Shown piece after piece: positions 43,113-51,395 of a stretch of DNA of 64,000 nt. The position numbers and the translations under genes were made by a program. Within the stretch, counting starts at the first letter, position 1; every line of letters starts with the position of its first letter. The stretch covers positions 992,001 to 1,056,000 of the forward strand of contig NZ_JBHTDN010000001.1 in NCBI RefSeq assembly GCF_042666505.1, written 5' to 3'. Source of the stretch: Parapedobacter sp042666505. Its GTDB lineage: Bacteria > Bacteroidota > Bacteroidia > Sphingobacteriales > Sphingobacteriaceae. Below the pieces are notes generated by a model. The model saw only the letters and a program-made list of their open reading frames with translations. It did not search any database and was not told where the DNA came from.

Positions 43113-43685
43113 CTACATTTTCCTTAGCAGATTCTCGATGATTTTTGGATAATGCACATGTTCCAGCTGTTGTCCCTTGAATTTAATGATTTCCAGCGTA
43201 TCTCCGGGGTCAATCCGGAACCGTGCCTGATAGATAATTTCACCTTCATCGAAGTGCTCATTTGCAAAATGGATCGTGATGCCTGATTCCTCTTCGCCGG
43301 CATCTAATATGGCTTGATGCACACGGTCTCCATACATGCCCTTGCCGCCATAATCAGGCAATAAGGCGGGATGGATGTTGATGATTTTATTGGGGAACTT
43401 TTGTAATAAATTCCTGGGAACCAACCATAGGAATCCAGCCAATACAATTAGGTCTATTTTCAGTTTTTCCAGAAGCTTGACGATTTCGTCGGTCTCATAA
43501 AAATCATGCCTGTCAAAGACATGGGTAGGAACCTCGAAATTATCGGCCCGCTGTAATACATAGGCATCCGGGCTATTGCTTAATACAAGGGCCACCTCAA
43601 TCTGGTCATGGTATTTGAAATATTCCATGATTTTTTGAGCGTTCGACCCCGAGCCGGAAGCAAATATGGCAATTCGTTTTTTCAC
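43113..43685 (-). CDS. purN: Phosphoribosylglycinamide formyltransferase
   Basis: The 190-residue PurN transfers a formyl group from 10-formyl-THF to GAR. The N terminus KKRIAIFASGSGSNAQKI binds phosphate. The catalytic site is in KIINIHPALLPDYGGKGMYG (Asn-His) with the Asp in HFANEHFDEGEII. Start: GTG at 43685 (MKKRIAIF), the usual beginning of Bacteroidota PurN; another GTG eight codons upstream is less likely. It is the first gene of a purine pair with purH. Confidence 0.95.
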   Translation of the reverse strand: MKKRIAIFASGSGSNAQKIMEYFKYHDQIEVALVLSNSPDAYVLQRADNFEVPTHVFDRHDFYETDEIVKLLEKLKIDLIVLAGFLWLVPRNLLQKFPNKIINIHPALLPDYGGKGMYGDRVHQAILDAGEEESGITIHFANEHFDEGEIIYQARFRIDPGDTLEIIKFKGQQLEHVHYPKIIENLLRKM

Positions 43686-44083
43686 TTTTTTATACGCTTG
43701 TAGATGCACATTCCGTTGACTGCATCCAAATGTAATGAATTACTTGTTAAATCCATATGAACATGTAAATTGCCCCTGTTTGCAGTGCTGCGCACGAGAT
43801 GAGCATTCCCTTGTTTTACAGCGGCAAAAATAGCCTTTTCTATCATATTAGAACAAAAAAGGAAATCCAGGGAACTACAAACAAGCGAACTCGGTGACCG
43901 AATAGATGTACCTTCTACATTAGAATTGTGACAGCTTATTTTTGCTTTTGTTAATACAATTTCTTAAAAAAAGCAATTTCATTGAAAAAATGATTAGAAA
44001 ATATATAAATTGTTGCGAATATCAATATTTTATTTGTTACTTTGCAATCTTATAGTTATAACGAATATTTAACTGTCTATTTT
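43686..44083. other. Divergent regulatory interval between purN and asnB
   Basis: This 398-bp interval holds no gene. It becomes very AT-rich toward asnB and contains the purN promoter (43825-43856). TTACTTTG at about 44037-44044 is one mismatch from TAnnTTTG and may be the asnB -7 box. I saw no tRNA, riboswitch-like fold or repeat. Confidence 0.5.
43825..43856 (-). promoter_or_regulatory. purN promoter (TTG-N21-TATTTTTG)
   Basis: On the minus strand TATTTTTG (43825-43832) is a perfect -7 box with TTG at 43854-43856, spacer 21 bp. The purN leader would be about 130 nt, longer than most here, leaving room for a regulatory element that I cannot identify. Confidence 0.5.
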
Positions 44084-45784
44084 ATGTGTGGAATCATTGG
44101 TGCTTTTGACTTGAAAACAAAGTCGGAAGAATTGCGCCCCCAAGTGTTGAAGATGTCGAAAAAGATTCGTCATCGTGGGCCGGATTGGTCGGGGATATAT
44201 AGCTCTGAGCGAGCTATTTTAGCGCATGAACGTTTAGCAATTGTTGATCCAAAATCTGGCCAGCAACCTCTGTACAGCCAAAATCGAAACGTTGTGCTGG
44301 CCGTGAATGGGGAGATTTATAATCACCAGCAATTGCGCAATGAATTGCCTAATTATGCGTTTTCCACGCAATGCGACAGCGAGGTGATTTTAGCGTTATA
44401 CGAGCAAAAAGGTCCAGGATTCATTGAAGATCTGAACGGCATTTTTGCTTTTGCACTGTACGACGCAGAGCAGGACGCTTACTTAATAGCCCGGGATCAC
44501 ATCGGAATTATTCCTTTGTATATGGGATGGGATGATCAAGGAACGCTTTTCGTTGCTTCCGAATTGAAAGCTTTAGAGGGGTACTGCAGTCGGATCGAAA
44601 CGTTCCCTCCGGGACATTATCTTTACAGCAAAGAAGGCAATACGCCCCGTAAGTGGTACATACGGGATTGGGAGCGGTATGACAATGTAAAGGAAAATGT
44701 TACCGATATAGATGCGTTGCGCAAATCATTGGAAGATGCGGTGCATAGGCAACTTATGTCGGACGTGCCCTATGGCGTGTTGTTGTCGGGCGGTTTGGAT
44801 TCTTCTGTGATCGCAGCCGTTACAAAGAAATTTGCTTCCCGTCGGGTTGAGTCGAACGATCAAGAGAAAGCGTGGTATCCGCGTTTGCATTCGTTTGCGG
44901 TGGGATTGAAGGGGTCGCCGGACCTGATAGCAGCCAAGAAAGCTGCCGACCATATCGGTACCATTCATCACGAAATTAATTTCACGATCCAGGAAGGACT
45001 CGATGCCATCCGGGATGTTATTTATCATTTGGAGACTTACGACGTCACAACAATCCGTGCGTCGACGCCCATGTACCTCCTTGCCCGCGTGATCAAATCA
45101 ATGGGAATCAAAATGGTGCTCTCCGGCGAAGGGTCCGATGAATTATTCGGCGGGTATCTTTATTTTCACAAGGCCCCTAACGCACAGGAGTTTCATGAAG
45201 AGACCGTCCGCAAGTTGAGCAAGTTACATTTGTATGATTGTCTGCGCGCGAACAAGTCGCTGGCTGCATGGGGAGTGGAAGGGCGTGTTCCCTTTTTGGA
45301 CAAGGAATTTGTCGATGTTGCCATGCGGTTAAACCCAGCCGATAAAATGATCCGGGATGGGAGGATGGAGAAGTGGATTGTACGCAAGGCGTTCGAAGAT
45401 TATTTACCGGAGAGCATCGCTTGGCGTCAGAAAGAACAGTTTTCTGACGGAGTAGGATACAGCTGGATCGACACGTTGAAGGAGCAGGCCGCTTTGCGCG
45501 TAAGCGACGAGGAGCTTGCCGCGGCAGCGGAGCGCTTCCCGGTGAACCCACCCCAAAATAAGGAAGAATATCTGTATCGGTCGATATTTACCGAACACTT
45601 TCCTTCTACTACCGCAGCACTGACTGTGCCGTCGGTCAAGTCGGTGGCGTGCAGTACGCCGGAAGCATTGGCTTGGGACGCCTCGTTCCAGAATGTGAAC
45701 GATCCATCCGGACGTGCCGTGGCTAGTGTGCATAATGAAAGTTATGAAAAGTCGGTTGTTGGTTTAAATGAAATTGAAGGGTGA
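44084..45784 (+). CDS. asnB: Asparagine synthetase B (glutamine-hydrolysing)
   Basis: The 566-residue enzyme begins MCGIIGAF, so Cys2 is the glutaminase nucleophile after Met removal. The class II amidotransferase domain covers 1-190 (HRGPDWSG; LAIVDPKSGQQPL; CDSEVILALYEQKG). The synthetase domain has the PP-loop LLSGGLDSSVIAAV, then SGEGSDELFGGYLYF and EGRVPFLDKEFVDVAM. All motifs are intact. ATG at 44084 is required by the Cys2 rule; the frame is open upstream. A bidirectional terminator follows at 45871-45907. Confidence 0.97.
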   Translation: MCGIIGAFDLKTKSEELRPQVLKMSKKIRHRGPDWSGIYSSERAILAHERLAIVDPKSGQQPLYSQNRNVVLAVNGEIYNHQQLRNELPNYAFSTQCDSEVILALYEQKGPGFIEDLNGIFAFALYDAEQDAYLIARDHIGIIPLYMGWDDQGTLFVASELKALEGYCSRIETFPPGHYLYSKEGNTPRKWYIRDWERYDNVKENVTDIDALRKSLEDAVHRQLMSDVPYGVLLSGGLDSSVIAAVTKKFASRRVESNDQEKAWYPRLHSFAVGLKGSPDLIAAKKAADHIGTIHHEINFTIQEGLDAIRDVIYHLETYDVTTIRASTPMYLLARVIKSMGIKMVLSGEGSDELFGGYLYFHKAPNAQEFHEETVRKLSKLHLYDCLRANKSLAAWGVEGRVPFLDKEFVDVAMRLNPADKMIRDGRMEKWIVRKAFEDYLPESIAWRQKEQFSDGVGYSWIDTLKEQAALRVSDEELAAAAERFPVNPPQNKEEYLYRSIFTEHFPSTTAALTVPSVKSVACSTPEALAWDASFQNVNDPSGRAVASVHNESYEKSVVGLNEIEG

Positions 45785-45870
45785 TTGAAAATTGAAAATT
45801 TCAGTTTGACGTGTTGGTTGTTGAAAATTGATAGAGACCGTTAGCGACTAATTGTCAATTGACCAAAATA

Positions 45871-45907
45871 AAAAGGCCGGAATGCGTTGTGAGCTTTCCG
45901 GCCTTTT
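45871..45907. terminator. Bidirectional terminator between asnB and the DUF1080 gene
   Basis: AAAAGGCCGGAA (45871-45882) pairs perfectly with TTCCGGCCTTTT (45896-45907), 13-nt loop. The A- and T-runs flank a GC-rich core, so it works in both directions for the convergent genes. Flanking AATTGAAAA-like short repeats occur on both sides. Confidence 0.85.
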
Positions 45908-45934
45908 GAATTTTCAATCTTTGAGTTTTCAATT

Positions 45935-46678
45935 TTACAAAGGTCTTATCCAAATATTGCGGAAGCTTACTGGGTTTCCGTGGTCTTGTAATACGATGGG
46001 ACCAGCGCCATGGGCTTTGTACTTGGGGATGCCGATGAATTCCGTTGGGCCATCCAATTCGACGTTATTCTGTACAAGTACGCCGTTGTGCAGGACCGTT
46101 ACACGGGCTTTGCTGATCAGGATGCCATCGGCGTTGAAACGCGGCGCGGTCCAGATAATGTCGTAGGTTTGCCATTCGCCCGGAGGTTTAGTGGCATTTA
46201 CCAATGGAATACGTTGTTTATAAAGACTGGCTGCCTGCCCGTTAGAATACGTGCGGTTGTTGTAGCTGTCCAATACTTGTACTTCGTAGAGACCTTGCAT
46301 AAAGATGCCGCTGTTGCCTCTGCCTTGCCCTTCGCCGACAATTTCAGTTGGGCTTTTCCATTCTACGTGCAGTTGATAATCCGAAAATTCCTGCTTGGTG
46401 CGTATACCGCCTTTGCCGCGCACTACTGTAAAAGCGCCGTCGGCCACTTCCCATTCCGCAGGAGAGGAGCCGTCTTTATCGCTTACCCACTGGTTTAGCG
46501 ATGCCCCATCGAAAAGTACGATCGCGTCTGACGGAGCTTTGTCAGGTGACGTCGTAACCATACGCGGTTCCGGTTCCCAAACTTCGGTTTCTTCGGGTTT
46601 CATTTTGTTCTGTTGCGCCAGGGCTGGAATTGCCAGCAATGTGACCAACCCAGCGGAAATAAACGATTTGATATTCAT
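45935..46678 (-). CDS. Secreted DUF1080 (3-keto-disaccharide hydrolase-like) protein
   Basis: The 247-residue protein has a signal peptide (SFISAGLVTLLAIPALAQQ) followed by a concanavalin-like jelly roll of the DUF1080 type. Key landmarks are DAIVLFDGASLNQWVSDKDG, TKQEFSDYQLHVEWKSPTEI, GNSGIFMQGLYEVQVLDSYN (core signature), EWQTYDIIWTAPRFN and VSFRNIWIRPL. The family includes 3-keto-glycoside hydrolases acting on oxidised sugars, though most members are uncharacterised. No GFO/IDH dehydrogenase that usually goes with it is next door. It lies downstream of the acyl-CoA dehydrogenase gene on the minus strand. Confidence 0.85.
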   Translation of the reverse strand: MNIKSFISAGLVTLLAIPALAQQNKMKPEETEVWEPEPRMVTTSPDKAPSDAIVLFDGASLNQWVSDKDGSSPAEWEVADGAFTVVRGKGGIRTKQEFSDYQLHVEWKSPTEIVGEGQGRGNSGIFMQGLYEVQVLDSYNNRTYSNGQAASLYKQRIPLVNATKPPGEWQTYDIIWTAPRFNADGILISKARVTVLHNGVLVQNNVELDGPTEFIGIPKYKAHGAGPIVLQDHGNPVSFRNIWIRPL

Positions 46679-46748
46679 CTTACTATTAATTATAACTTTT
46701 TGTTTTACACTTACTCATAAGTCACATCCTCACTTACCCACTGGTTCC

Positions 46749-47921
46749 TCACTCAAATGCATTGATGCCTGTTATGTCCATTCCCGTGATCAACAAATGA
46801 ATGTCGTGCGTACCTTCGTAAGTCACCACAGATTCCAGGTTCATCAGGTGCCGCATTATCGGGTATTCACCCGTAATACCCATGGCGCCCAAAATTTGCC
46901 GGGCTTCCCGGGCTATGTTTAAGGCGGTGGCGACACTATTCCGCTTGGCCATGGAAATTTGGGCAGGCGTGGCACGTTGTTCGTTTTGAAGCGTAGCAAG
47001 GCGCCAAACCAATAACTGCCCCTTGGTAATTTCGGTAAGCATTTCCGCCAGTTTTTTCTGTTGCAGCTGGAAGCCACCGATAGGCTTACCGAATTGTTCG
47101 CGTTCCCGGGCATACCGAACCGCTGTCGTGTAGCAGTCCATCGCAGCACCGAGTGCTCCCCAAGCGATACCATACCGTGCCTGATTCAGGCAACTCAGCG
47201 GCCCGCGCATGCCGATTACGCCGGGCAGGATATGGGTTTTGGGTACGCGTACGTTGTCGAACACCAATTCCCCGGTAGCGGAAGCCCGAAGGCTCCATTT
47301 GTTGTGCGTTTCCGGCGTATTGAATCCCTCCATGCCCCGTTCTACAATCAGTCCTTGGACCTTCCCCTCCGGGTTTTTTGCCCACACGACGGCGATATCG
47401 GCAAACGGCGCATTGGATATCCACATTTTTGAGCCATTCAGTACGACGTGGTCGCCGGCATCCTCGAAACGGGTAAGCATACCTGCCGGGTTGGAACCAT
47501 GGTTAGGTTCGGTCAGGCCGAAGCAGCCTATTTGGTCACCGTTGGCCAGTTTGGGGAGGTACGTTGATTTTTGTTCCTCACTTCCGTAGGTGTAGATGGG
47601 ATACATAACGAGCGATCCCTGGACAGAAGCCGTGGAACGAATGCCGGAATCGCCTCGTTCAAGTTCTTGCATCATGATGCCGTAGGCGAGGTAGTCCAAT
47701 CCAGCTCCCCCATATGCTTCCGGTATCGTTGGTCCAAATACGCCCAGTCGAGCCATGCCTGGAATTAGGTGCCGCGGAAACTCCGCACGCTGGGCATAGT
47801 CTTCGATGATGGGCAGCAACTCCTGGTTTACCCATTGCCGGACACTGTCGCGGATAAGCAAATGCTCTTCGCTGACCAGTTCATCCAGCAGGTAATAATC
47901 CGGTGCGGTATATTGGCTCAT
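46749..47921 (-). CDS. Acyl-CoA dehydrogenase, glutaryl-CoA dehydrogenase-like
   Basis: The 390-residue flavoenzyme begins MSQYTAPDYYLLDELVSEEH. It has the FAD/substrate region CFGLTEPNHGSNPAGMLTRF, then VLNGSKMWISNAPFADIAVV, and the C-terminal catalytic base region VVTYEGTHDIHLLI, where the Glu abstracts the alpha proton. The RSTASVQGSLVMYPI segment recalls the glutaryl-CoA dehydrogenase Arg that binds the distal carboxylate, so a GcdH-type dicarboxyl-CoA oxidation is likely. Start: ATG at 47921; seven further codons upstream are open but not typical. No electron-transfer flavoprotein gene is nearby. Confidence 0.85.
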   Translation of the reverse strand: MSQYTAPDYYLLDELVSEEHLLIRDSVRQWVNQELLPIIEDYAQRAEFPRHLIPGMARLGVFGPTIPEAYGGAGLDYLAYGIMMQELERGDSGIRSTASVQGSLVMYPIYTYGSEEQKSTYLPKLANGDQIGCFGLTEPNHGSNPAGMLTRFEDAGDHVVLNGSKMWISNAPFADIAVVWAKNPEGKVQGLIVERGMEGFNTPETHNKWSLRASATGELVFDNVRVPKTHILPGVIGMRGPLSCLNQARYGIAWGALGAAMDCYTTAVRYAREREQFGKPIGGFQLQQKKLAEMLTEITKGQLLVWRLATLQNEQRATPAQISMAKRNSVATALNIAREARQILGAMGITGEYPIMRHLMNLESVVTYEGTHDIHLLITGMDITGINAFE

Positions 47922-48088
47922 ATTTGTATACTCGGCGTACAAGTATAGGGATAAAAGTTGATTTTGAGAACAGGTCGGTGAATGAACCGCTGAAGTTCAT
48001 CATCCGTGAATGAAAGTAATGGGAAAAGTGCGTAAAAGTGAGTGCTTTTCGTTATTATTGTTCCGTTATCTAAACAGACAGAAGCCGA

Positions 48089-48790
48089 ATGAACTACCTT
48101 TTACCTGCCGATTTTAATTGTAGTAAAGAAGTCCGTAAAATAATCGAGCAAAAGTTGGCCGCACTGGATGCAATAGCCGATGAATTACCTGTTTTCATCG
48201 TTCACGACGTGCGGGATTTTTCGGTTGTATACCTTTCGCCGAATGGGTTAAAGTTACTGGGGACGGACCTGAAAGAGGTAAGGCGGATGGGAAAGGAATA
48301 CCTCACTAGATTTTTCAATCCGGATGATGTGGCATTTTACCTTCCTAAATTTAAGGAACGGCTGAAGACGGGGAATAGGTCCAAGTGGTTTTCCTTTTTT
48401 CAGCAAGTGACCACAGGTGAAGGACGAGGTTTCGAGTGGTATTTGAGTGCGGCGCGGCCGTTTTTTTACGACGAAGCTGGAGAGCCGCTGCTTTCGCTTA
48501 CGTTTGCGCTGCAGCTGGACCCTAACCATCACTTGGCGGAAAAGGCAGAGCGGCTTATGGAGGAGAACTTGTTGCTGAAGGATAATTACCAGCGTTACGC
48601 ATCGCTGACAGCTCGTGAAAAGGAACTGTTGCAATACATTGCCTCGGGTGTGAAAACAGCGGAAATCAGCGACCGGGTTTGTATTTCCCAAAAGACGCTA
48701 AATACGCACCGACGGAATATCAAGAAGAAGCTCGGTGTTAAGACACATTACGATATGATCAAATTCGCCCAGGCATTTAATCTGGTTTAG
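48089..48790 (+). CDS. PAS-domain LuxR-family transcriptional regulator
   Basis: The 233-residue protein has an N-terminal PAS-like sensor (about 35-150; FIVHDVRDFSVVYLSPNGLKLL, GRGFEWYLSAARPFFY) and a C-terminal LuxR-type helix-turn-helix at 170-230. The latter contains LTAREKELLQYIASGVKTAEISDRVC and SQKTLNTHRRNIKKKLGVKT. It has no receiver domain, so it is a one-component regulator with an unknown ligand. folB follows 63 bp downstream in the same direction but is probably a separate unit. Confidence 0.85.
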   Translation: MNYLLPADFNCSKEVRKIIEQKLAALDAIADELPVFIVHDVRDFSVVYLSPNGLKLLGTDLKEVRRMGKEYLTRFFNPDDVAFYLPKFKERLKTGNRSKWFSFFQQVTTGEGRGFEWYLSAARPFFYDEAGEPLLSLTFALQLDPNHHLAEKAERLMEENLLLKDNYQRYASLTAREKELLQYIASGVKTAEISDRVCISQKTLNTHRRNIKKKLGVKTHYDMIKFAQAFNLV

Positions 48791-48853
48791 GGAGGCAGGC
48801 ATGGTCGTGATGGATCGCTTGCAAAGGTGTTTGAATTCACGTAGGTTTGCTTG

Positions 48854-49225
48854 ATGGAAACGATCCGTCAATACGTAACCCTGGCCGATATGCGCTTTTA
48901 TGCGTTTCATGGGTATTATCCCGAGGAGCAGGTACTGGGAAATGAATTTACCGTAGCGATCCGAACGGGATTTAACCGAAGGAAAGGAATGGAGGAGGAG
49001 CTTGATAATACGGTAAACTACGAAACCTTATATCACATTGCCAAATCCGAAATGCAGCTGCCCCGGAAATTACTTGAAACCGTTGTCGAAACAATGCTTA
49101 TGCGCATTCGAAGCGAATTTCCGCTGGCAGATGAAATCGAAGTCGCAATTTACAAGAACCAACCGCCTTTTGGGGCCGATCGCGCTAAGGCGGGGGTTTC
49201 GATGCGGTGGGAGCTTGACGGCTAG
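48854..49225 (+). CDS. folB: Dihydroneopterin aldolase
   Basis: The 123-residue FolB makes 6-hydroxymethyl-dihydropterin in folate synthesis. Landmarks are MRFYAFHGYYPEEQVLGNEF (catalytic Glu in the H-G-x-x-P-E-E region), NTVNYETLYHI, LLETVVETMLMRI and EVAIYKNQPPFG with the catalytic Lys. The length matches the family. The frame is also open from a TTG one codon earlier; ATG at 48854 is used. The neighbours are not folate genes. Confidence 0.9.
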   Translation: METIRQYVTLADMRFYAFHGYYPEEQVLGNEFTVAIRTGFNRRKGMEEELDNTVNYETLYHIAKSEMQLPRKLLETVVETMLMRIRSEFPLADEIEVAIYKNQPPFGADRAKAGVSMRWELDG

Positions 49226-49259
49226 GCCAAGACAAATCGCCAATTTTTTGATGTGTTTG

Positions 49260-49272
49260 TGTCATAATGACA
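49260..49272. promoter_or_regulatory. TGTCAT-A-ATGACA palindrome upstream of the small heat-shock gene
   Basis: TGTCAT (49260-49265) and ATGACA (49267-49272) form a perfect 6-bp dyad about a single A. A related but imperfect sequence (TGTGATAATGTCA) lies near 49284-49296. They precede the AT-rich promoter region of the Hsp20 gene by about 50 bp and may bind a heat-shock regulator. CIRCE does not match this motif. Confidence 0.45.
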
Positions 49273-49375
49273 TGTGTATTTTGTGTGATAATGTCAAAAA
49301 GTCGCTAAAATTTTTTTTTGTGCGGTTGGTATATATTTTGGAGAAAACTTACCAAAGTTTTAAACAAAAATATAT

Positions 49376-49381
49376 AGGAGG
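49376..49381 (+). promoter_or_regulatory. Strong Shine-Dalgarno (AGGAGG) of the Hsp20 gene
   Basis: AGGAGG lies 8 bp before the ATG at 49390. Such a site is uncommon among the genes of this window. Confidence 0.65.
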
Positions 49382-49389
49382 AGATAATT

Positions 49390-49827
49390 ATGACATTGGT
49401 AAAATTTTCAGGAAACAAAAACAGGGGAGTGGACAATTGGGTAAATGATTTTTTCAATCCCATTTTTAATGACTCATTCTTGTCCGATCGATTTATTTCT
49501 CGTGTGCCGGCCGTGAATGTGGCGGAGACGAGTGATGCTTACCATATAGAATTAGCCGCACCGGGGCTGGAAAAAGGCGACTTTAAAATCAACGTGGACG
49601 GTGATGTCTTGACTATTTCCGGCGAGAAGAAGACCGAGAGCACGGATGAGAATAAGAAATACAGCAAGCGTGAATACAGCTACACTTCCTTTACTCGGTC
49701 CTTCACGTTGCCCGAGAGCATTGATCACAACCGCATTGACGCCAACTATAAAGACGGTGTGCTGAAAGTGGCGATAGGCAAGAAGGAGGAGGCAAAAGTA
49801 GCTTCACGGTTGATTGAAGTAAAATAA
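49390..49827 (+). CDS. Small heat-shock protein (Hsp20/IbpA family)
   Basis: The 145-residue chaperone has an alpha-crystallin domain from about 45 to 140. Landmarks are VNVAETSDAYHIELAAPGLE, KINVDGDVLTISGEKKTEST, YSYTSFTRSFTLPESID (with the F-x-R-x-F-x-L-P signature) and ANYKDGVLKVAIGKKEE (the A-x-x-x-x-G-V-L motif). The N-terminal arm (NWVNDFFNPIFNDSFLSDR) is of the usual Bacteroidota type. It forms oligomers that hold unfolded proteins in the cytosol. It has a strong Shine-Dalgarno sequence, a palindrome upstream and a bidirectional terminator downstream. Confidence 0.95.
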   Translation: MTLVKFSGNKNRGVDNWVNDFFNPIFNDSFLSDRFISRVPAVNVAETSDAYHIELAAPGLEKGDFKINVDGDVLTISGEKKTESTDENKKYSKREYSYTSFTRSFTLPESIDHNRIDANYKDGVLKVAIGKKEEAKVASRLIEVK

Positions 49828-49855
49828 AACCGATCAAAGAAAGAACAAAAGACAG

Positions 49856-49890
49856 AAAAAGCCCATGGACGTTAATTCCGTGGGCTTTTT
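49856..49890. terminator. Bidirectional terminator between hsp20 and the thioesterase gene
   Basis: AAAAAGCCCATGGA (49856-49869) pairs with TCCGTGGGCTTTTT (49877-49890) with a single G-T wobble and a 7-nt loop. The flanking A- and T-runs make it a terminator for both convergent genes. Confidence 0.85.
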
Positions 49891-49900
49891 CCTTTAGCGA

Positions 49901-50341
49901 CTATGACGTTATCTCTTGATAATCTTCACCTTTGGGCAACTGTTCCACAATGTCTTGCCATTCAGAAGGCAAAACCGTTAACTTACGTTTCCCAATGTCC
50001 ATCCACGCGCCGTCTACCGTAACAATCGCGCACTTTGTGCCATCGGACCGGTATATCTCGTGCCGGAAGGAAAACCGCGAATTCACTGTATTATATTTGG
50101 TCATCACAACCGTAACCTTGACCAAGTCATTGAGGTGTATTTCTCGTAAATATACCAACTCCTCGCGGAACAGCACCGGTCCGATATTCGACTCTGCAAT
50201 CTTGTCGAGAGAAAGCCCCATATCCCTAAGCATGTTACTTCGGGCCTGCGCACAAAGGTCGGCATATGCCGAGTGGCGGAGGTGCCTGTTTGCATCAATC
50301 TGAGCCCAAATGATCTGCCCTTCGTAGAAAACATTTTCCAT
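49901..50341 (-). CDS. 4HBT-type (hot-dog fold) acyl-CoA thioesterase
   Basis: The 146-residue protein is a hot-dog-fold thioesterase. The N-terminal segment IIWAQIDANRHLRHSAYADL contains the Asp followed by N-R-H-L-R that defines the 4-hydroxybenzoyl-CoA/YbgC-like group (catalytic Asp). The rest is YLREIHLNDLVKVTVVMTKY and INSRFSFRHEIYRSDGT-like strands. The substrate acyl-CoA is unknown. It is divergent from the exonuclease gene at 50403. Its -7 box lies only 4 bp before the ATG, so the mRNA may be nearly leaderless. Confidence 0.8.
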   Translation of the reverse strand: MENVFYEGQIIWAQIDANRHLRHSAYADLCAQARSNMLRDMGLSLDKIAESNIGPVLFREELVYLREIHLNDLVKVTVVMTKYNTVNSRFSFRHEIYRSDGTKCAIVTVDGAWMDIGKRKLTVLPSEWQDIVEQLPKGEDYQEITS

Positions 50342-50345
50342 GATT

Positions 50346-50374
50346 CAAACATAACAATAAAATGCGGAAACCAA
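50346..50374 (-). promoter_or_regulatory. Promoter (TTG-N18-TATGTTTG) abutting the thioesterase start
   Basis: On the minus strand TATGTTTG (50346-50353) is a perfect -7 box and TTG (50372-50374) has an 18-bp spacer. The box ends 4 bp before the ATG at 50341, so the transcript start would fall at or within the start codon. Confidence 0.5.
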
Positions 50375-50402
50375 GATGGGCGTTTTTTTGTTTAAGAAAA
50401 CG

Positions 50403-51395
50403 ATGCTGAAATTTACCGAGCGGGGCATATACTGCCCCATAGCCGACGTTTATATCGATCCTTGGGAACCTGTGGAAAAGGCCATCGTGACCCACGGGCA
50501 CAGCGATCATGCCCGGTGGGGAATGGGGCGCTATCTCTGCCACCCACATACGGCTCCCATCCTGCGATTGCGATTGGGAGCGGATATTACGATTCAGGTA
50601 TTGGATTACGGAGAGCGGCTCACGATCAATGGCGTGCACATCAGCCTACATCCTGCTGGGCATATCATCGGTTCTGCCCAGGTACGGGTGGAATACAAGG
50701 GAGAAGTATGGGTTGTCTCGGGGGATTACAAGCTTACCGATGATGGGCTTAGCGTTCCCTATGAACCGGTACGCTGTCACCATTTCGTCACCGAATCGAC
50801 ATTCGGATTGCCGGTTTATCAATTTCCAAACCCCAGGGTGGTCTTTCAGGACATCAACACGTGGTGGAAACACAACGCCGGCGAAGGCGTAAACAGCGTG
50901 CTCTTGGGTTATGCCTTAGGCAAATCGCAGACTATACTGAAGCACCTGGATACAACCATCGGTTCGGTATTCCTTCACGGGGCGGTGGCCAACGTAAATG
51001 GGGCGCTGAATGAAATCGGCTACGAGTTCCCGGGCGAGCGCATCACTACCGATACTGACCGGAAAGCGATAGTTGGTGCTATCATCGTGGCTCCGCCATC
51101 TGCACTCGGTTCGCCTTGGCTTAAGAAATTAACGCCGTATCGAATCGCCTTGTGCAGTGGCTGGATGCAGCTTCGCGGAGCGCGCAGGCGTCGCGGGGTC
51201 GACCGCGGTTTTGTGCTTTCTGACCATTGTGACTGGAGACAGCTGAATGACGCTATTGCTGCCACGGGAGCTCATACGATCTATGTAACGCACGGCTACG
51301 AAGGACCTTTTGCCCGGTGGCTACGCGAAGAAAAAGGACTGCAGGCAAAGGAAGTTCACCTGCAGGGCTCCGAAACAGGGGAGGAAGATTTATGA
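50403..51395 (+). CDS. Ligase-associated MBL-fold DNA exonuclease
   Basis: The 330-residue protein is an MBL/beta-CASP-type nuclease found with the bacterial Lhr DNA-repair cluster. The N terminus MLKFTERGIYCPIADVYIDP is characteristic, and the metal motif is THGHSDHARWG. Further ligand segments are LHPAGHIIGSAQVRVEYKG, SGDYKLTDDG and VLSDHCDWRQL with YVTHGYEGPF. It is homologous to SNM1/Artemis-like nucleases. Its stop overlaps the ligase start (ATGA at 51392-51395). ATG at 50403 is used because the upstream frame lacks family resemblance. Confidence 0.9.
   Translation: MLKFTERGIYCPIADVYIDPWEPVEKAIVTHGHSDHARWGMGRYLCHPHTAPILRLRLGADITIQVLDYGERLTINGVHISLHPAGHIIGSAQVRVEYKGEVWVVSGDYKLTDDGLSVPYEPVRCHHFVTESTFGLPVYQFPNPRVVFQDINTWWKHNAGEGVNSVLLGYALGKSQTILKHLDTTIGSVFLHGAVANVNGALNEIGYEFPGERITTDTDRKAIVGAIIVAPPSALGSPWLKKLTPYRIALCSGWMQLRGARRRRGVDRGFVLSDHCDWRQLNDAIAATGAHTIYVTHGYEGPFARWLREEKGLQAKEVHLQGSETGEEDL

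Noticed and set aside
43686..44083. Purine riboswitch before purN
   Set aside because: No paired stems matching a known purine or other riboswitch were seen in the leader; it is only AT-rich.
45785..45935. AATTGAAAA-type short repeats as a mobile element
   Set aside because: They only flank a terminator; no ends, target duplication or transposase is present.
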